A stretch of DNA of 64,000 nt from Firm-04 sp045617625 (lineage in GTDB: Bacteria; Bacillota; Clostridia; Oscillospirales; Ruminococcaceae): the NCBI GenBank assembly GCA_045617625.1, contig JAZLJA010000023.1, forward strand, positions 92,494 through 156,493, written 5' to 3'. Positions within the stretch are counted from its first letter, which is position 1. Each line of letters starts with the position of its first letter. Positions 44,895 through 53,929 of this stretch are shown piece after piece. Under the pieces are notes generated by a model that saw only the letters and a list, made by a program, of their open reading frames with translations, was not told the origin of the DNA and searched no databases. The position numbers and the translations under genes are program-made.

Positions 44895-47130
44895 AGTTCG
44901 GACTATCTTTCCAGCTGAGGATGCGTGCTTTCATCTCGTCAACGGCTAATATGCCGTATGCAAATCCTTTTCGCACCAATTCAGCAGGAACGTACTCATC
45001 ATACTTCTCAAATACAGGCACTTCATCAGGATACACCAGTTCCATCGGGTCAAACGGCTTCGCAATTTCCTCCCACAATACCTGGAAAAACGTTGATTTA
45101 TCTGCTTTCATCCGAAATGTAAGATAATAAGGACGCGAAGGTTCCAAACCTTTCAATCCGAGTCTTGAGGCGCAACGTACTTTCAAAAAACGTTCCATTG
45201 CCAAAAAGGCATATGTTCCAAGCCAAGGCAGCAGACACCACATATCTCCGCCCATACAAATCAGCGGTTCTGTGACCACGCCTGCATTCTGTGCAGTATG
45301 CCGCGCCTGCGCGAGACGGGCAACAGCATTTTTCATCAGATAGGGATATCCACATTCCTCACACAGCACATAGCGCATCCGTTCGAGAATTTTGGTGTGG
45401 ATATCACCGGGACAATCGCCGAAATATGCGGGCACCTTGCCTTTGACCATCGTGCAATAGACCAAATGCCGGTCGTGATCAACCTCATCCACAACCCAAA
45501 CATGACCTGCGATCGCTATTTTCTCCCCTGCGGGCGGGGGCTGCACAATCGTACCGATCTCTTGCGACTCACTGCGAACGGTGTATTCAACATTCTCCTG
45601 AAACACTGCATAAAACTTGAAAGAATTGATGACACGTTCGCCCTTGATACCCACGATCAGCCCGCCCTCATCCGTGCGCTGAATATGGTCGGTTGCCAAC
45701 AAATGGCGAAGCAAGATACGGAAATCATCCTGCGTGATGCGATGAAAATAATGCAGCGTCAGCACACGCGATGCAAGCGCAGCAGGCGTCATTTCGCCGC
45801 AGGATGCGAGAGTACTCATTGTCTGGTGATAGAGCAGACTGAACGGAAGCCGTCGAAAATTCGGCGGTTCCACCCACTTTTCTTCGACATATAGCTGCAC
45901 AAGTGCGATTCCCTGCAACAGCTTCCAGGGAATGGTAGAAGGTAAAAGAGCACGGGGTTCCGCAGGTTCTTCACGCATGACAAACCACATTTCGGGAGGC
46001 AAGTCACGTCTCCCTGTGCGACCCAAACGCTGCAAAAACGATGAAACCATAAACGGAGCATCAATCTGAAAAGCTCGTTCCAGTCTGCCGATGTCAATGC
46101 CTAGCTCCAGCGTGGCTGTCGTGACTGTTGTCTGAAACTGGGTTTCATCTTTCATAATGTCTTCGGCTGTTTCACGATAAGATACACTCAAATTGCCGTG
46201 ATGAATCAGAAAGCGATCCGGTTCATGTTTCCATTCGCAATACTGCCGCAAGGAAGTGGTCACTGCTTCAGCTTCTTCGCGTGAATTCACAAACACCAGA
46301 CATTTCTTCCCGCGTGTATGCTCAAAAATATATCCCATGCCGGGGTCAGCCTGCGAGGGTGCTTCGTCAGTTTTCTGCTCCAAAACTTCCAATGCTTCCT
46401 GTGGTTGTGCTTCATCAGATGCCTGTGGACCCTGCACGTAAAAATGTTCCATTGAAAGCCGCCATTTAGACTTTGGTGCATCAAATTTCGGAATCACCGT
46501 TGGTTTTCCCGTGCCTGCTGCGAGAAACTCCCCTGTTTTCTGCAAATCCCCGATGGTTGCCGACAGACCGATTCGGCGCGGAGACACCCCAGCCATTTGT
46601 GTCAGACGTTCAATCAGACAAAGCGTTTGTCCGCCGCGGTCACCGCGCATCAGCGAGTGCACCTCATCGATCACGATAAACCGCAAATCACAAAACAGGG
46701 TTGCAATCGCTGAATGCTTGTGTAACAGCAAAGCTTCCAACGATTCAGGCGTAATCTGCAAGATTCCGCTCGGATGCTTCATCATTTTGTTTTTATGGGA
46801 CTGTGCAACATCTCCATGCCAATGCCACACGGGAATATCCGCTTCAGCACACAGTTCATTCAGACGGGAGAATTGGTCATTGATCAAGGCTTTCAGCGGT
46901 CCTATATAAATGGCACCTACCGATTTCGGAGGATTTTCAGAAAACAGCGTCAGGATCGGAAAAAATGCAGCCTCGGTTTTGCCGGATGCAGTCGATGCAG
47001 AAAGCAACACATGTGCATCGGTATGAAAGATTGCATCTGCTGCTGCGACCTGAATCGCACGTAAATGCTCCCAGTTATGACGATAAATATATTCCTGCAC
47101 AAAGGGCGCATATCGGTCAAATGTACTCAT
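44890..47130 (-). CDS. Lhr-like superfamily II DEAD/DEAH helicase
   Basis: A 746-residue helicase. Motif I is SASTASGKTEAAF, motif II is IDEVHSLMRG, motif III is GLSATIG and motif VI is QRLGRTGRRD. The C-terminal half (about 400-746) holds a winged-helix-like region and a Cys pair CEECGYPYL. The organisation resembles the Lhr-like helicases (BrxHI type) that accompany BrxD-like ATPases. Third gene of a module with a TerB-N protein and a BrxD-like ATPase; it starts 9 bases after the ATPase stop. A DNA-processing role, perhaps anti-phage, is inferred. Confidence 0.85.
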   Translation of the reverse strand: MSTFDRYAPFVQEYIYRHNWEHLRAIQVAAADAIFHTDAHVLLSASTASGKTEAAFFPILTLFSENPPKSVGAIYIGPLKALINDQFSRLNELCAEADIPVWHWHGDVAQSHKNKMMKHPSGILQITPESLEALLLHKHSAIATLFCDLRFIVIDEVHSLMRGDRGGQTLCLIERLTQMAGVSPRRIGLSATIGDLQKTGEFLAAGTGKPTVIPKFDAPKSKWRLSMEHFYVQGPQASDEAQPQEALEVLEQKTDEAPSQADPGMGYIFEHTRGKKCLVFVNSREEAEAVTTSLRQYCEWKHEPDRFLIHHGNLSVSYRETAEDIMKDETQFQTTVTTATLELGIDIGRLERAFQIDAPFMVSSFLQRLGRTGRRDLPPEMWFVMREEPAEPRALLPSTIPWKLLQGIALVQLYVEEKWVEPPNFRRLPFSLLYHQTMSTLASCGEMTPAALASRVLTLHYFHRITQDDFRILLRHLLATDHIQRTDEGGLIVGIKGERVINSFKFYAVFQENVEYTVRSESQEIGTIVQPPPAGEKIAIAGHVWVVDEVDHDRHLVYCTMVKGKVPAYFGDCPGDIHTKILERMRYVLCEECGYPYLMKNAVARLAQARHTAQNAGVVTEPLICMGGDMWCLLPWLGTYAFLAMERFLKVRCASRLGLKGLEPSRPYYLTFRMKADKSTFFQVLWEEIAKPFDPMELVYPDEVPVFEKYDEYVPAELVRKGFAYGILAVDEMKARILSWKDSPNF

Positions 47131-47139
47131 CTCGACACC

Positions 47140-48468
47140 TTATATTTCAAACTCGGCAAACTCATCTGTCACAGCTTCATCGGACTGCAATTCTGCTTTT
47201 GCATATGAAAATGAATCCGAATCAAGCAAATCACGCACTGATACCTCAGGATTCTGATAGGTGATATTCAGTAATTCTATAAAATCACGAATCACCTCAC
47301 GCGGTGTCAAATTGACCTCCGCACCGACTCTGCCATATTCGATCTGAATAAACTGCACCAGATCTTCCTGCGAAAGGACTGGTGCATAACCATATAATTC
47401 CGCATGAATCTCGGTGAGCTTTTCTACCAATACAAGCATCTCCTCATAGGTCAGCGGTTCCAACGGAATGACAGGAGCAAGCATATCTTTCAGCCCCTCC
47501 CGTCCGAATTTTCCTTCCGCAAGCCGAGAACGAAGTGCCTCATAGCTGTAGATACCTCGACGTGTATCCTCTATGCACTGCGGTGTCCCCGACATGATGA
47601 TCCCAAGATACTTGGCTTTCCCCTGCAAAGTATCATTATACATCGTCAGGATTTTCTCATAATTATATTGTCGCGTGATACTGTTCGGAATCTTATAGAT
47701 GTTGACCAGCTCATCCATCAAGATCAGCATTCCCTGATAGCCTGCCTGATGAAAGAACACCGCAAACAGCTTGAGATATTCATACCAGTCCTCATCGCTG
47801 ATCACGATGCTGATGCCAAGTTCTTCCTTGGCTTCCTTTTTGCCCGCATACTCACCGCGGAACCACTTAATGACTTTCGCTTTGGTGGCATCATCGCCTG
47901 AGAGATACGAATGATAATATATCACAAGCAGCTTGGCAAAATCAAATCCATGAACCATTTCATTCAGTGTTCCGATCATGGCATAGATCCGTTTTTCCAC
48001 CTGTTTGTGAAACGCCGCATCGGCAGGATCAAGCCCGCTTTCCGATGCCACCTCCATCTGAATCCCATTGATCCAACGATCAAGAATCAATGTCAGCGCA
48101 CCACCCTCAGGCTGAGTTTTCGTAGAAAGATTCTGTATCAATTCCTTATATGTCGCAAGCCCCTGCCCTTTTGCTCCATGCAAACGACGTTCAGGCGATA
48201 AATCAGCATCACAGACAATAAAATTTCTGTCCATTGCGTAATTGCGGATGGTCTGCAGCAAAAAACTCTTACCGCTACCGTATTTTCCCATCAGGAAACG
48301 AAAAGTCGCTCCACCCTCCATGATAATCTCTACATCATGCAGCAAAGCAGAGATTTCCTTTTCACGGCCAACGGCAATATATGGCAACCCGATACGCGGA
48401 ACAACTCCGCCTTTCAAAGCATTAAGCAGCGTATTTGCAATTCGTTTCGGAATTTTCATTTCACTCAT
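47140..48468 (-). CDS. BrxD-like P-loop ATPase (DUF2791 type)
   Basis: A 442-residue ATPase close to the BREX ATP-binding protein BrxD. The N-terminus carries ALKGGVVPRIGLPYIAVGRE, the Walker A region is LMGKYGSGKSFLLQ, and CDADLSPERRLHG follows, all marks of this family. A probable Walker B with following residues is LMDELVNIYKIP. The first ATG (48468) overlaps the TerB gene stop (ATGA); a second ATG at 48459 has better spacing from AAAGG. No BREX methylase, PglZ or Lon-like gene is near, so this is not a full BREX system. Confidence 0.85.
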   Translation of the reverse strand: MSEMKIPKRIANTLLNALKGGVVPRIGLPYIAVGREKEISALLHDVEIIMEGGATFRFLMGKYGSGKSFLLQTIRNYAMDRNFIVCDADLSPERRLHGAKGQGLATYKELIQNLSTKTQPEGGALTLILDRWINGIQMEVASESGLDPADAAFHKQVEKRIYAMIGTLNEMVHGFDFAKLLVIYYHSYLSGDDATKAKVIKWFRGEYAGKKEAKEELGISIVISDEDWYEYLKLFAVFFHQAGYQGMLILMDELVNIYKIPNSITRQYNYEKILTMYNDTLQGKAKYLGIIMSGTPQCIEDTRRGIYSYEALRSRLAEGKFGREGLKDMLAPVIPLEPLTYEEMLVLVEKLTEIHAELYGYAPVLSQEDLVQFIQIEYGRVGAEVNLTPREVIRDFIELLNITYQNPEVSVRDLLDSDSFSYAKAELQSDEAVTDEFAEFEI

Positions 48469-49943
48469 CCTTTCAGAAAAAACGCTCTCACATCCTCCAG
48501 ATAGTCTTCTATCAAATGCGGAACTATTCCATCCATTTCCATCACACTGTCTCCGATCACAGGATAAAAAGCCTCATTGATTTCATCTACAAGCACAGAA
48601 AGCATCACACCTCGTGCAGCAGTCAAATCAGGAACAGGCTCATCATTCAGCACACACTGTAAAAGATGTTTTGCCTGTTCGGAAAGATCAGGAATTCCAT
48701 CGTCTGATTCTTCGTGTGCAGGAACATGTGTTCTGACTACTGCTTCTTCAGCCGCAGCAATTTCCTCACGCTCCTCATCGGAAATCAGTTTCTCCCGCGT
48801 GACATCAGAAGCGGCACGAATCCTGACAAGCTTTGAAAGATCCAGATCCACATGCGGCTGATTACGCTTCTTTTCATCTGTAATCGCTTTGTCAATGGCA
48901 GCATCCAGAACATCCAAATATTCAGGCGGCAAATCAACGGATTTAATACGATAATGGAATCTCATTTTCAAACGAAGCCTTGCATCCAATGCACGTAGCA
49001 TATTTGATATCAGAACCGATTTCCCGTCTGCCCTGCCGTAACACTCAAGATACCAGTTACCTTTGGTGCGGCGAAAACGTCTTGTCATGCTGCATTCATA
49101 TACAAAATCGGGGGCGTTGGAAGGAGCATAATACACCGCATTTTCAAACGGATGATAAACCTTGACTTCCCGCTCACCCAATAACGCATCGGGAAGATGC
49201 ACATCATCATCCGAGAGCATATCAAACAAATATGAAACGGCAAGTTCAGTCAGAGCAGGATGCTCCAGATAAAAACGTGAATCTCCAAGCTGATACGTTG
49301 ACATCCTGCACAACTTCATAAAACGGGAATGCACATCAGATTCTGTATCCAGAGCCGACAATGCTTTCATCTCAGTTTGCTTAAAAGCATCGTTCTGAAG
49401 CAATTCAGATGAAAGCTGCCAGGAAACGACAAAATCTTCAATCCACCTCGGAACATACCGCTTTAAGGCAGGTTCGATTGGCAAATACGCAGCATAAAAC
49501 TGCTTCAGTGCCCAAAACGCATCCATCGGCTGACAAAATCCGATCATATTGATCAGCTCATAACAGTACAGAAATGCATATGCTGTCGGAGCTTTCGCGT
49601 ATTTCTGACGCCTGACATCCGCACGCCATGTAAAATATCCGCGTAACTGACGGTCAGTCAAGGTCTGATAGGTCGGATAGTAGCGCACAAAATCCTCATA
49701 TTCATGAAAATCGTCTACAAAATCTGCCATGAAAAGACCTTGATGATAAAACAGACTTTCCATACTGCGAGTGCCTTTTTCATCCAATCCGCTGATGGAA
49801 CGCATTTCTCGAATTTTCTCAGGCGTCGTCTGCTGCATAGGGGTAGAGGTTTTCGGAATCGGTTCATCGGTATAATAATTCGACTGCATTTGCTGCACTT
49901 GATTGTCAGGATGCAGCATTTTCAGCAATTCATAGATATCCAT
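48465..49943 (-). CDS. TerB-N / TerB-C domain protein
   Basis: A 492-residue protein. Residues about 60-260 contain the TerB-N signature (YYPTYQTLTDRQLRGYFTWR, AYAFLYCYELINMIG). The C-terminal 60 residues match TerB-C (LVDEINEAFYPVIGDSV followed by a PHLIEDY segment). A charged region (about 385-430) links them. TerB-family domains occur in tellurite-resistance-like and DNA-processing stress systems. The ATG at 49943 is chosen because GGAGG lies 5 bases upstream; the 49964 ATG has no site. First gene of the three-gene module, with its own promoter. Confidence 0.82.
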   Translation of the reverse strand: MDIYELLKMLHPDNQVQQMQSNYYTDEPIPKTSTPMQQTTPEKIREMRSISGLDEKGTRSMESLFYHQGLFMADFVDDFHEYEDFVRYYPTYQTLTDRQLRGYFTWRADVRRQKYAKAPTAYAFLYCYELINMIGFCQPMDAFWALKQFYAAYLPIEPALKRYVPRWIEDFVVSWQLSSELLQNDAFKQTEMKALSALDTESDVHSRFMKLCRMSTYQLGDSRFYLEHPALTELAVSYLFDMLSDDDVHLPDALLGEREVKVYHPFENAVYYAPSNAPDFVYECSMTRRFRRTKGNWYLECYGRADGKSVLISNMLRALDARLRLKMRFHYRIKSVDLPPEYLDVLDAAIDKAITDEKKRNQPHVDLDLSKLVRIRAASDVTREKLISDEEREEIAAAEEAVVRTHVPAHEESDDGIPDLSEQAKHLLQCVLNDEPVPDLTAARGVMLSVLVDEINEAFYPVIGDSVMEMDGIVPHLIEDYLEDVRAFFLKG

Positions 49944-49990
49944 TTCAACCTCCGCTCCAAACATTTGCTGTCAACAAGAACATACATTTC

Positions 49991-50019
49991 ATTATACAAC
50001 ATTTCTGACCGGATTGCAA
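49991..50019 (-). promoter_or_regulatory. Promoter of the TerB / BrxD-like / helicase operon
   Basis: Minus strand TTGCAA, 17 bp, TATAAT. Confidence 0.75.
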
Positions 50020-50036
50020 TCATTTTCAAAAGAAAT

Positions 50037-50065
50037 TTGCTTTTCCTGCAAAAATATGCTATAAT
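50037..50065 (+). promoter_or_regulatory. Promoter of the GTPase-NYN fusion gene
   Basis: TTGCTT, 17 bp, TATAAT. Divergent from the TerB operon promoter, 17 bases apart. Confidence 0.75.
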
Positions 50066-50100
50066 ACCGATGAGAAATCACAAACAACGGAGGCAGGTCA

Positions 50101-52665
50101 ATGCAACATATTACAATCGGGCTCATGGCACATGTTGATTCAGGAAAAACGACTCTTGCTGAAGCAATGCTCTACCAGACCGGTGAAATCCGAGCACTTG
50201 GTCGTGTTGACCACGGCAACTCATGGCTTGACACCAACACCATCGAGCGTGGCAGAGGTATCACGATTTTTTCACATCAGGCAAGTTTCCCGTTAGGAAA
50301 CGATTTGTCCGTGCATCTTTTGGATACCCCGGGACACGTTGATTTTGCTGCCGAAATGGAGCGAACGCTTCAAGTACTTGATTATGCTGTACTTGTCATC
50401 AGTGGCACAGACGGCGTGCAAAGTCACACACGCACCCTTTGGCGTCTGCTCACGCGATACCAGATTCCCACCTTTCTGTTTATCAACAAAATGGATCTGT
50501 CTGAGCGTACACAACCTGCAATCATGCAGGAGTTACAGGCAAAATTATCCGCTGCATGCGTCAATTTTTCGACAAGTGCAGCAGAAATGTATGAAAACAC
50601 CGCCAGCTGTGACGAAACACTCATGAACGAATACTTTGAATCGGGAAGCATTGCCGATGAATCTGTTCAGCAAGCCATCCGGGAACGTAAAGTATTCCCC
50701 TGTTGTTTCGGTTCTGCGCTAAAGCTCAAAGGCATTGATCCCTTTTTGCAGACCTTGCAGCACACTTTGACTTCACCAAAAACTTCGGACGCATTCGGCG
50801 CACGCATCTTCAAGATTTCGGCTGACGCAAAAGGGAATCGACTATCATTTCTCAAGATTTGCGGCGGCACGCTTCACAATCGCGATGAAATCACATATAC
50901 AGCTTCGGATGGAACAGAATTCACCGAAAAAATCAACAGCATACGATTCTATTCAGGTGCAAAGTATCACGCAGAAGAACAGGCGGAAAACGGACAGATT
51001 TGCGCTGTCACAGGTCTATCGGCAACCTTTGCAGGACAAGGTCTCGGAACAATCCCGAACGGATGTCAGGCTGTCCTGGAACCCGTCATGCGCTATCGTG
51101 TCCATCTGCCCGATGACCTCTCACCCGTCGATGCGCTCGGACAATTCAGACAACTCGAAAATGAAGACCCACAGCTTCATGTCGAATGGAATGCACAGCT
51201 TCGACAGATATATGTTCATCTGATGGGTACGGTTCAGCTTGAGGTGTTGACACAGATTTTCGCTGACCGATTCGGATATGCAGTCAGTTTTGAAAGCGGC
51301 GTTGTAGCATATAAAGAAACCATTTCCTGCACAGCAGAAGGCGTCGGTCATTATGAACCGTTGCGGCACTATGCGGAAGTGCACCTGTTGCTGGAGCCAT
51401 TACCATCAGGCAGCGGACTGCAATTTGAATCACGATGCTCGGAAGACACACTTGACCGCAACTGGCAGAGACTGATTTTAACGCATCTGGAAGAAAAACA
51501 GCATCTCGGACTGCTGACCGGCTCACCCATCACTGACATAAAACTCGTCCTCGTCAGCGGAAAAGCACACCTCAAACACACAGAAGGCGGTGATTTCCGT
51601 CAAGCCACCTACCGTGCAGTACGTCACGGACTGCATTATGCCGAATCCGTACTGCTTGAGCCTTTCTATGATTTCATTCTTGAAATCCCGTCAGAGTGCG
51701 TAGGGAGAGCTATGAACGATGTGCAGCAACGGTTCGGAACATTTCAACCTCCTGAACAACATGGACAAACCGCAACGCTTTGCGGTTCTGCGCCTGTATC
51801 TGAGTTCAGTGACTATCATACAGAAGTCATCAGTTATACCAAAGGCATGGGTGAACTGACACTCACTGTCAGCGGATACCGTCCTTGCCACAACACAGAT
51901 GAAATCGTCGAGCGAATCGGATATCATGCAGATTCTGATATGGATAACCCTGCTGATTCGATATTTTGCTCGCATGGTGCAGGATATGACGTCAACTGGG
52001 AACAGGTTCATAATTTCATGCACCTTCCATCATGTCTGCATCGACAGGAACGATTCGAGGAAGAAATCACAATTTCGCCACGGCGTTCTGCAATCTCCGA
52101 CGCAAATGATGATGAACTGATGGCAATCTATGAACAAACTTACGGAAAAATCAACCGTGAAACGCGAAAAGCATTTCACCGAAATCCCATAGAGGAAGCC
52201 GCTGCATCAAAAGACATCAAACTCCCTGTGTATAAAGGGCCTGAATATCTGCTGGTTGATGGATACAACATTATTTTTGCTTGGGAAGAACTAAAAAAAC
52301 TGGCAAGCGACAGTCTTGACTCTGCACGAAATCGCCTGATTCAGATTTTACAGAATTATCAAGGCTGGCGCGGCTGTTCGCTGATCCTGGTTTTCGATGC
52401 CTATAAAGTTAAGGGAAATCACCGCAGTATCGAGCAGGAAGGCAATATCACCGTCGTCTATACCCGCGAAGCCGAGACTGCTGACAGCTATATTGAGCGC
52501 GTTTCGCACGACCTTTCCAAAGAGCATCGAGTTCGCGTAGCGACATCTGACGGACTCGAACAGATCATTGTCCTCGGAAACGGCGCACAGCGCATCTCTG
52601 CGAAGGAATTTTACCATGAAATCCAACTCGCTGAAGAATCAATCCGAGCTTATCTGAAAAAATAA
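50101..52665 (+). CDS. Translational GTPase (EF-G/TetM-like) fused to a Rae1/YacP-type NYN ribonuclease domain
   Basis: An 854-residue fusion. Residues 1 to about 650 are an EF-G-like GTPase of the ribosomal-protection branch: G1 AHVDSGKTT (10-18), G2 region ERGRGITIF, G3 DTPGHVDF (about 75-82) and G4 NKMD (about 129), followed by EF-G domains II-V. After a linker, residues about 714-854 match Rae1/YacP, a ribosome-associated mRNA endonuclease: LLVDGYNIIFAWEELK, VFDAYKVKG, ETADSYIE and VATSDGLEQ retain the acidic residues. The design suggests GTP-driven binding to the ribosomal A site with delivery of a nuclease. It is not a classical tetracycline-resistance gene. The start follows GGAGGCAGGTCA. 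Confidence 0.88.
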   Translation: MQHITIGLMAHVDSGKTTLAEAMLYQTGEIRALGRVDHGNSWLDTNTIERGRGITIFSHQASFPLGNDLSVHLLDTPGHVDFAAEMERTLQVLDYAVLVISGTDGVQSHTRTLWRLLTRYQIPTFLFINKMDLSERTQPAIMQELQAKLSAACVNFSTSAAEMYENTASCDETLMNEYFESGSIADESVQQAIRERKVFPCCFGSALKLKGIDPFLQTLQHTLTSPKTSDAFGARIFKISADAKGNRLSFLKICGGTLHNRDEITYTASDGTEFTEKINSIRFYSGAKYHAEEQAENGQICAVTGLSATFAGQGLGTIPNGCQAVLEPVMRYRVHLPDDLSPVDALGQFRQLENEDPQLHVEWNAQLRQIYVHLMGTVQLEVLTQIFADRFGYAVSFESGVVAYKETISCTAEGVGHYEPLRHYAEVHLLLEPLPSGSGLQFESRCSEDTLDRNWQRLILTHLEEKQHLGLLTGSPITDIKLVLVSGKAHLKHTEGGDFRQATYRAVRHGLHYAESVLLEPFYDFILEIPSECVGRAMNDVQQRFGTFQPPEQHGQTATLCGSAPVSEFSDYHTEVISYTKGMGELTLTVSGYRPCHNTDEIVERIGYHADSDMDNPADSIFCSHGAGYDVNWEQVHNFMHLPSCLHRQERFEEEITISPRRSAISDANDDELMAIYEQTYGKINRETRKAFHRNPIEEAAASKDIKLPVYKGPEYLLVDGYNIIFAWEELKKLASDSLDSARNRLIQILQNYQGWRGCSLILVFDAYKVKGNHRSIEQEGNITVVYTREAETADSYIERVSHDLSKEHRVRVATSDGLEQIIVLGNGAQRISAKEFYHEIQLAEESIRAYLKK

Positions 52666-52700
52666 AAATCCCCGTTTCACGTTGGTGAAACGGGGATTTT
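52665..52700. terminator. Bidirectional terminator
   Basis: A perfect 16-bp stem (AAAATCCCCGTTTCAC / GTGAAACGGGGATTTT) with a GTTG loop between convergent genes. Confidence 0.95.
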
Positions 52701-52713
52701 CCTTTGTGTTGAA

Positions 52714-52938
52714 TTATTTACCAAGTTTCCCGAAAAAGTCTTTTGCCTTGTCAACAATGCTCTCAGTGTCAACTTTTGCCTTTACAGCCTTGACGACTTC
52801 ATCAAGCTTATCCTCAGGAATGATATTGCCGACCAAGGATTTCACTGTGTCAAGCGGATTCTTCTTGAAACGCTCCATCGTATCGGGGTCTTTCTTCAAA
52901 GAAGCAACGATCTTTTCAATTTCTGCCTTGATATCCAT
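52714..52938 (-). CDS. Small conserved-looking acidic/basic protein (74 aa)
   Basis: A 74-residue protein with regular charged helices (KKDPDTMERFKKNPLDTV; EDKLDEVVKAVKAKV) and a C-terminal FFGKLGK. It faintly resembles Nif11-type leader or small helical proteins seen in Firmicutes, but no modification enzyme is adjacent. GGAGG lies 9 bases before the ATG and a good promoter is present, so it is real. Function unknown. Confidence 0.75.
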   Translation of the reverse strand: MDIKAEIEKIVASLKKDPDTMERFKKNPLDTVKSLVGNIIPEDKLDEVVKAVKAKVDTESIVDKAKDFFGKLGK

Positions 52939-52985
52939 CTTAAAATTCCTCCAATCAATATATAGCCAGATTTGTGGCTGATTTC

Positions 52986-53014
52986 ATTATACCTTATCAC
53001 GCCCAAAAAGTCAA
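52986..53014 (-). promoter_or_regulatory. Promoter of the 74-aa protein gene
   Basis: Minus strand TTGACT, 17 bp, TATAAT. Confidence 0.75.
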
Positions 53015-53041
53015 GAGGAAAAACACGTTCCATGCTCTTGT

Positions 53042-53075
53042 TTCGACCTGATTCGCACAGAGGATATGTTATACT
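53042..53075 (+). promoter_or_regulatory. Candidate spoIIGA promoter with Spo0A-box-like -35
   Basis: TTCGACC at 53042-53048 resembles the Spo0A box TTCGACA. Counting TTCGAC as the -35, TATACT lies 22 bp downstream, the unusual spacing known for the B. subtilis spoIIG promoter. This resemblance is suggestive, not proof. Confidence 0.45.
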
Positions 53076-53093
53076 AGCTCATAGGTGATGCAA

Positions 53094-53912
53094 ATGGTGA
53101 TCTATCTGGACGTCCTGCTGCTATCCAACCTCTGGATAAACTATCTTCTGTTAAATGCCACAGCAAAATGGACGCATCGTCGAATAAAAGCGCGTGACAT
53201 CTTTTTCGCGGCAGTCATAGGTACTGCATCTGCCCTCATAATTTTCATACCGCCGCTTCCTCTTCTTGTCAGTCTCTCCGTCCGAATCGCAGCGGCATTT
53301 GTCATGATTCGCATTTCGTTCGGCAAACAAGCACACAAAACACTCCTTGCGCTTACATTCTGGTTTTCGGTGCAAGGATGCCTGTTCTGCGGTGTCATTG
53401 AAACAGTCGGCACCTTTCTCCTTCCGTTCGGATTTCAAATTGTTAATTCCGTTCTATATATGGACATTTCGCTTCTCGTATTGCTGTTTGCATCAGTTCT
53501 GGCAGCCTTCATCGCATCATTTTCGACCCGCAGACATGATATGCCTGATACACATTCATTGCAATTACATCTTCGGATTGAGAATATAGATTATCTGCTC
53601 GATGCACTCCCTGACACAGGAAACAACCTGAGGGATGTATATTCAGGCAAACCGGTTGTGATATGTTCGGAACACTCCCTGCAAAATTGGCTTCAGGATT
53701 ATCCTGATGTTTTTGAGGCCGTTGCAAAACGCAAAAGTTTTCGGCTGATACCGGCGGAAACCGTCATCGGAAAACAACCGCTGCCCGCCTTTCAGCCTGA
53801 TTGCATCGCTTTGAAATATGCTGATAATGAGATAGAAAAGCCCATAGACGCGATGCTCGCGATCACAAAAGTGCAAACCGCCGCCATCGTTCCCGCGTGC
53901 TGTCTGCAATGA
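53094..53912 (+). CDS. spoIIGA: SpoIIGA, sigma-E processing peptidase
   Basis: Membrane-bound aspartic protease that cleaves pro-SigE after septation. The protein has 272 residues: five predicted N-terminal helices (about 1-150) and a C-terminal protease domain with the catalytic Asp174 in LPDTGNNLRD. Length and layout match SpoIIGA. The ATG at 53094 is preferred because AGGTG lies about 6 bases upstream. sigE follows 17 bases later, as in other spore formers. Confidence 0.92.
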   Translation: MVIYLDVLLLSNLWINYLLLNATAKWTHRRIKARDIFFAAVIGTASALIIFIPPLPLLVSLSVRIAAAFVMIRISFGKQAHKTLLALTFWFSVQGCLFCGVIETVGTFLLPFGFQIVNSVLYMDISLLVLLFASVLAAFIASFSTRRHDMPDTHSLQLHLRIENIDYLLDALPDTGNNLRDVYSGKPVVICSEHSLQNWLQDYPDVFEAVAKRKSFRLIPAETVIGKQPLPAFQPDCIALKYADNEIEKPIDAMLAITKVQTAAIVPACCLQ

Positions 53913-53929
53913 AACAAGGAGGAAATACT

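Noticed and set aside
44890..49943. Complete BREX system
   Set aside because: Only BrxD-like and helicase components are seen; no PglX methylase, PglZ, BrxL or BrxA/B gene lies nearby.
50101..52665. Tetracycline-resistance (TetM/TetW) gene call
   Set aside because: Similarity is to the GTPase branch only; the C-terminal NYN domain and chromosomal context do not fit a transferable resistance gene.
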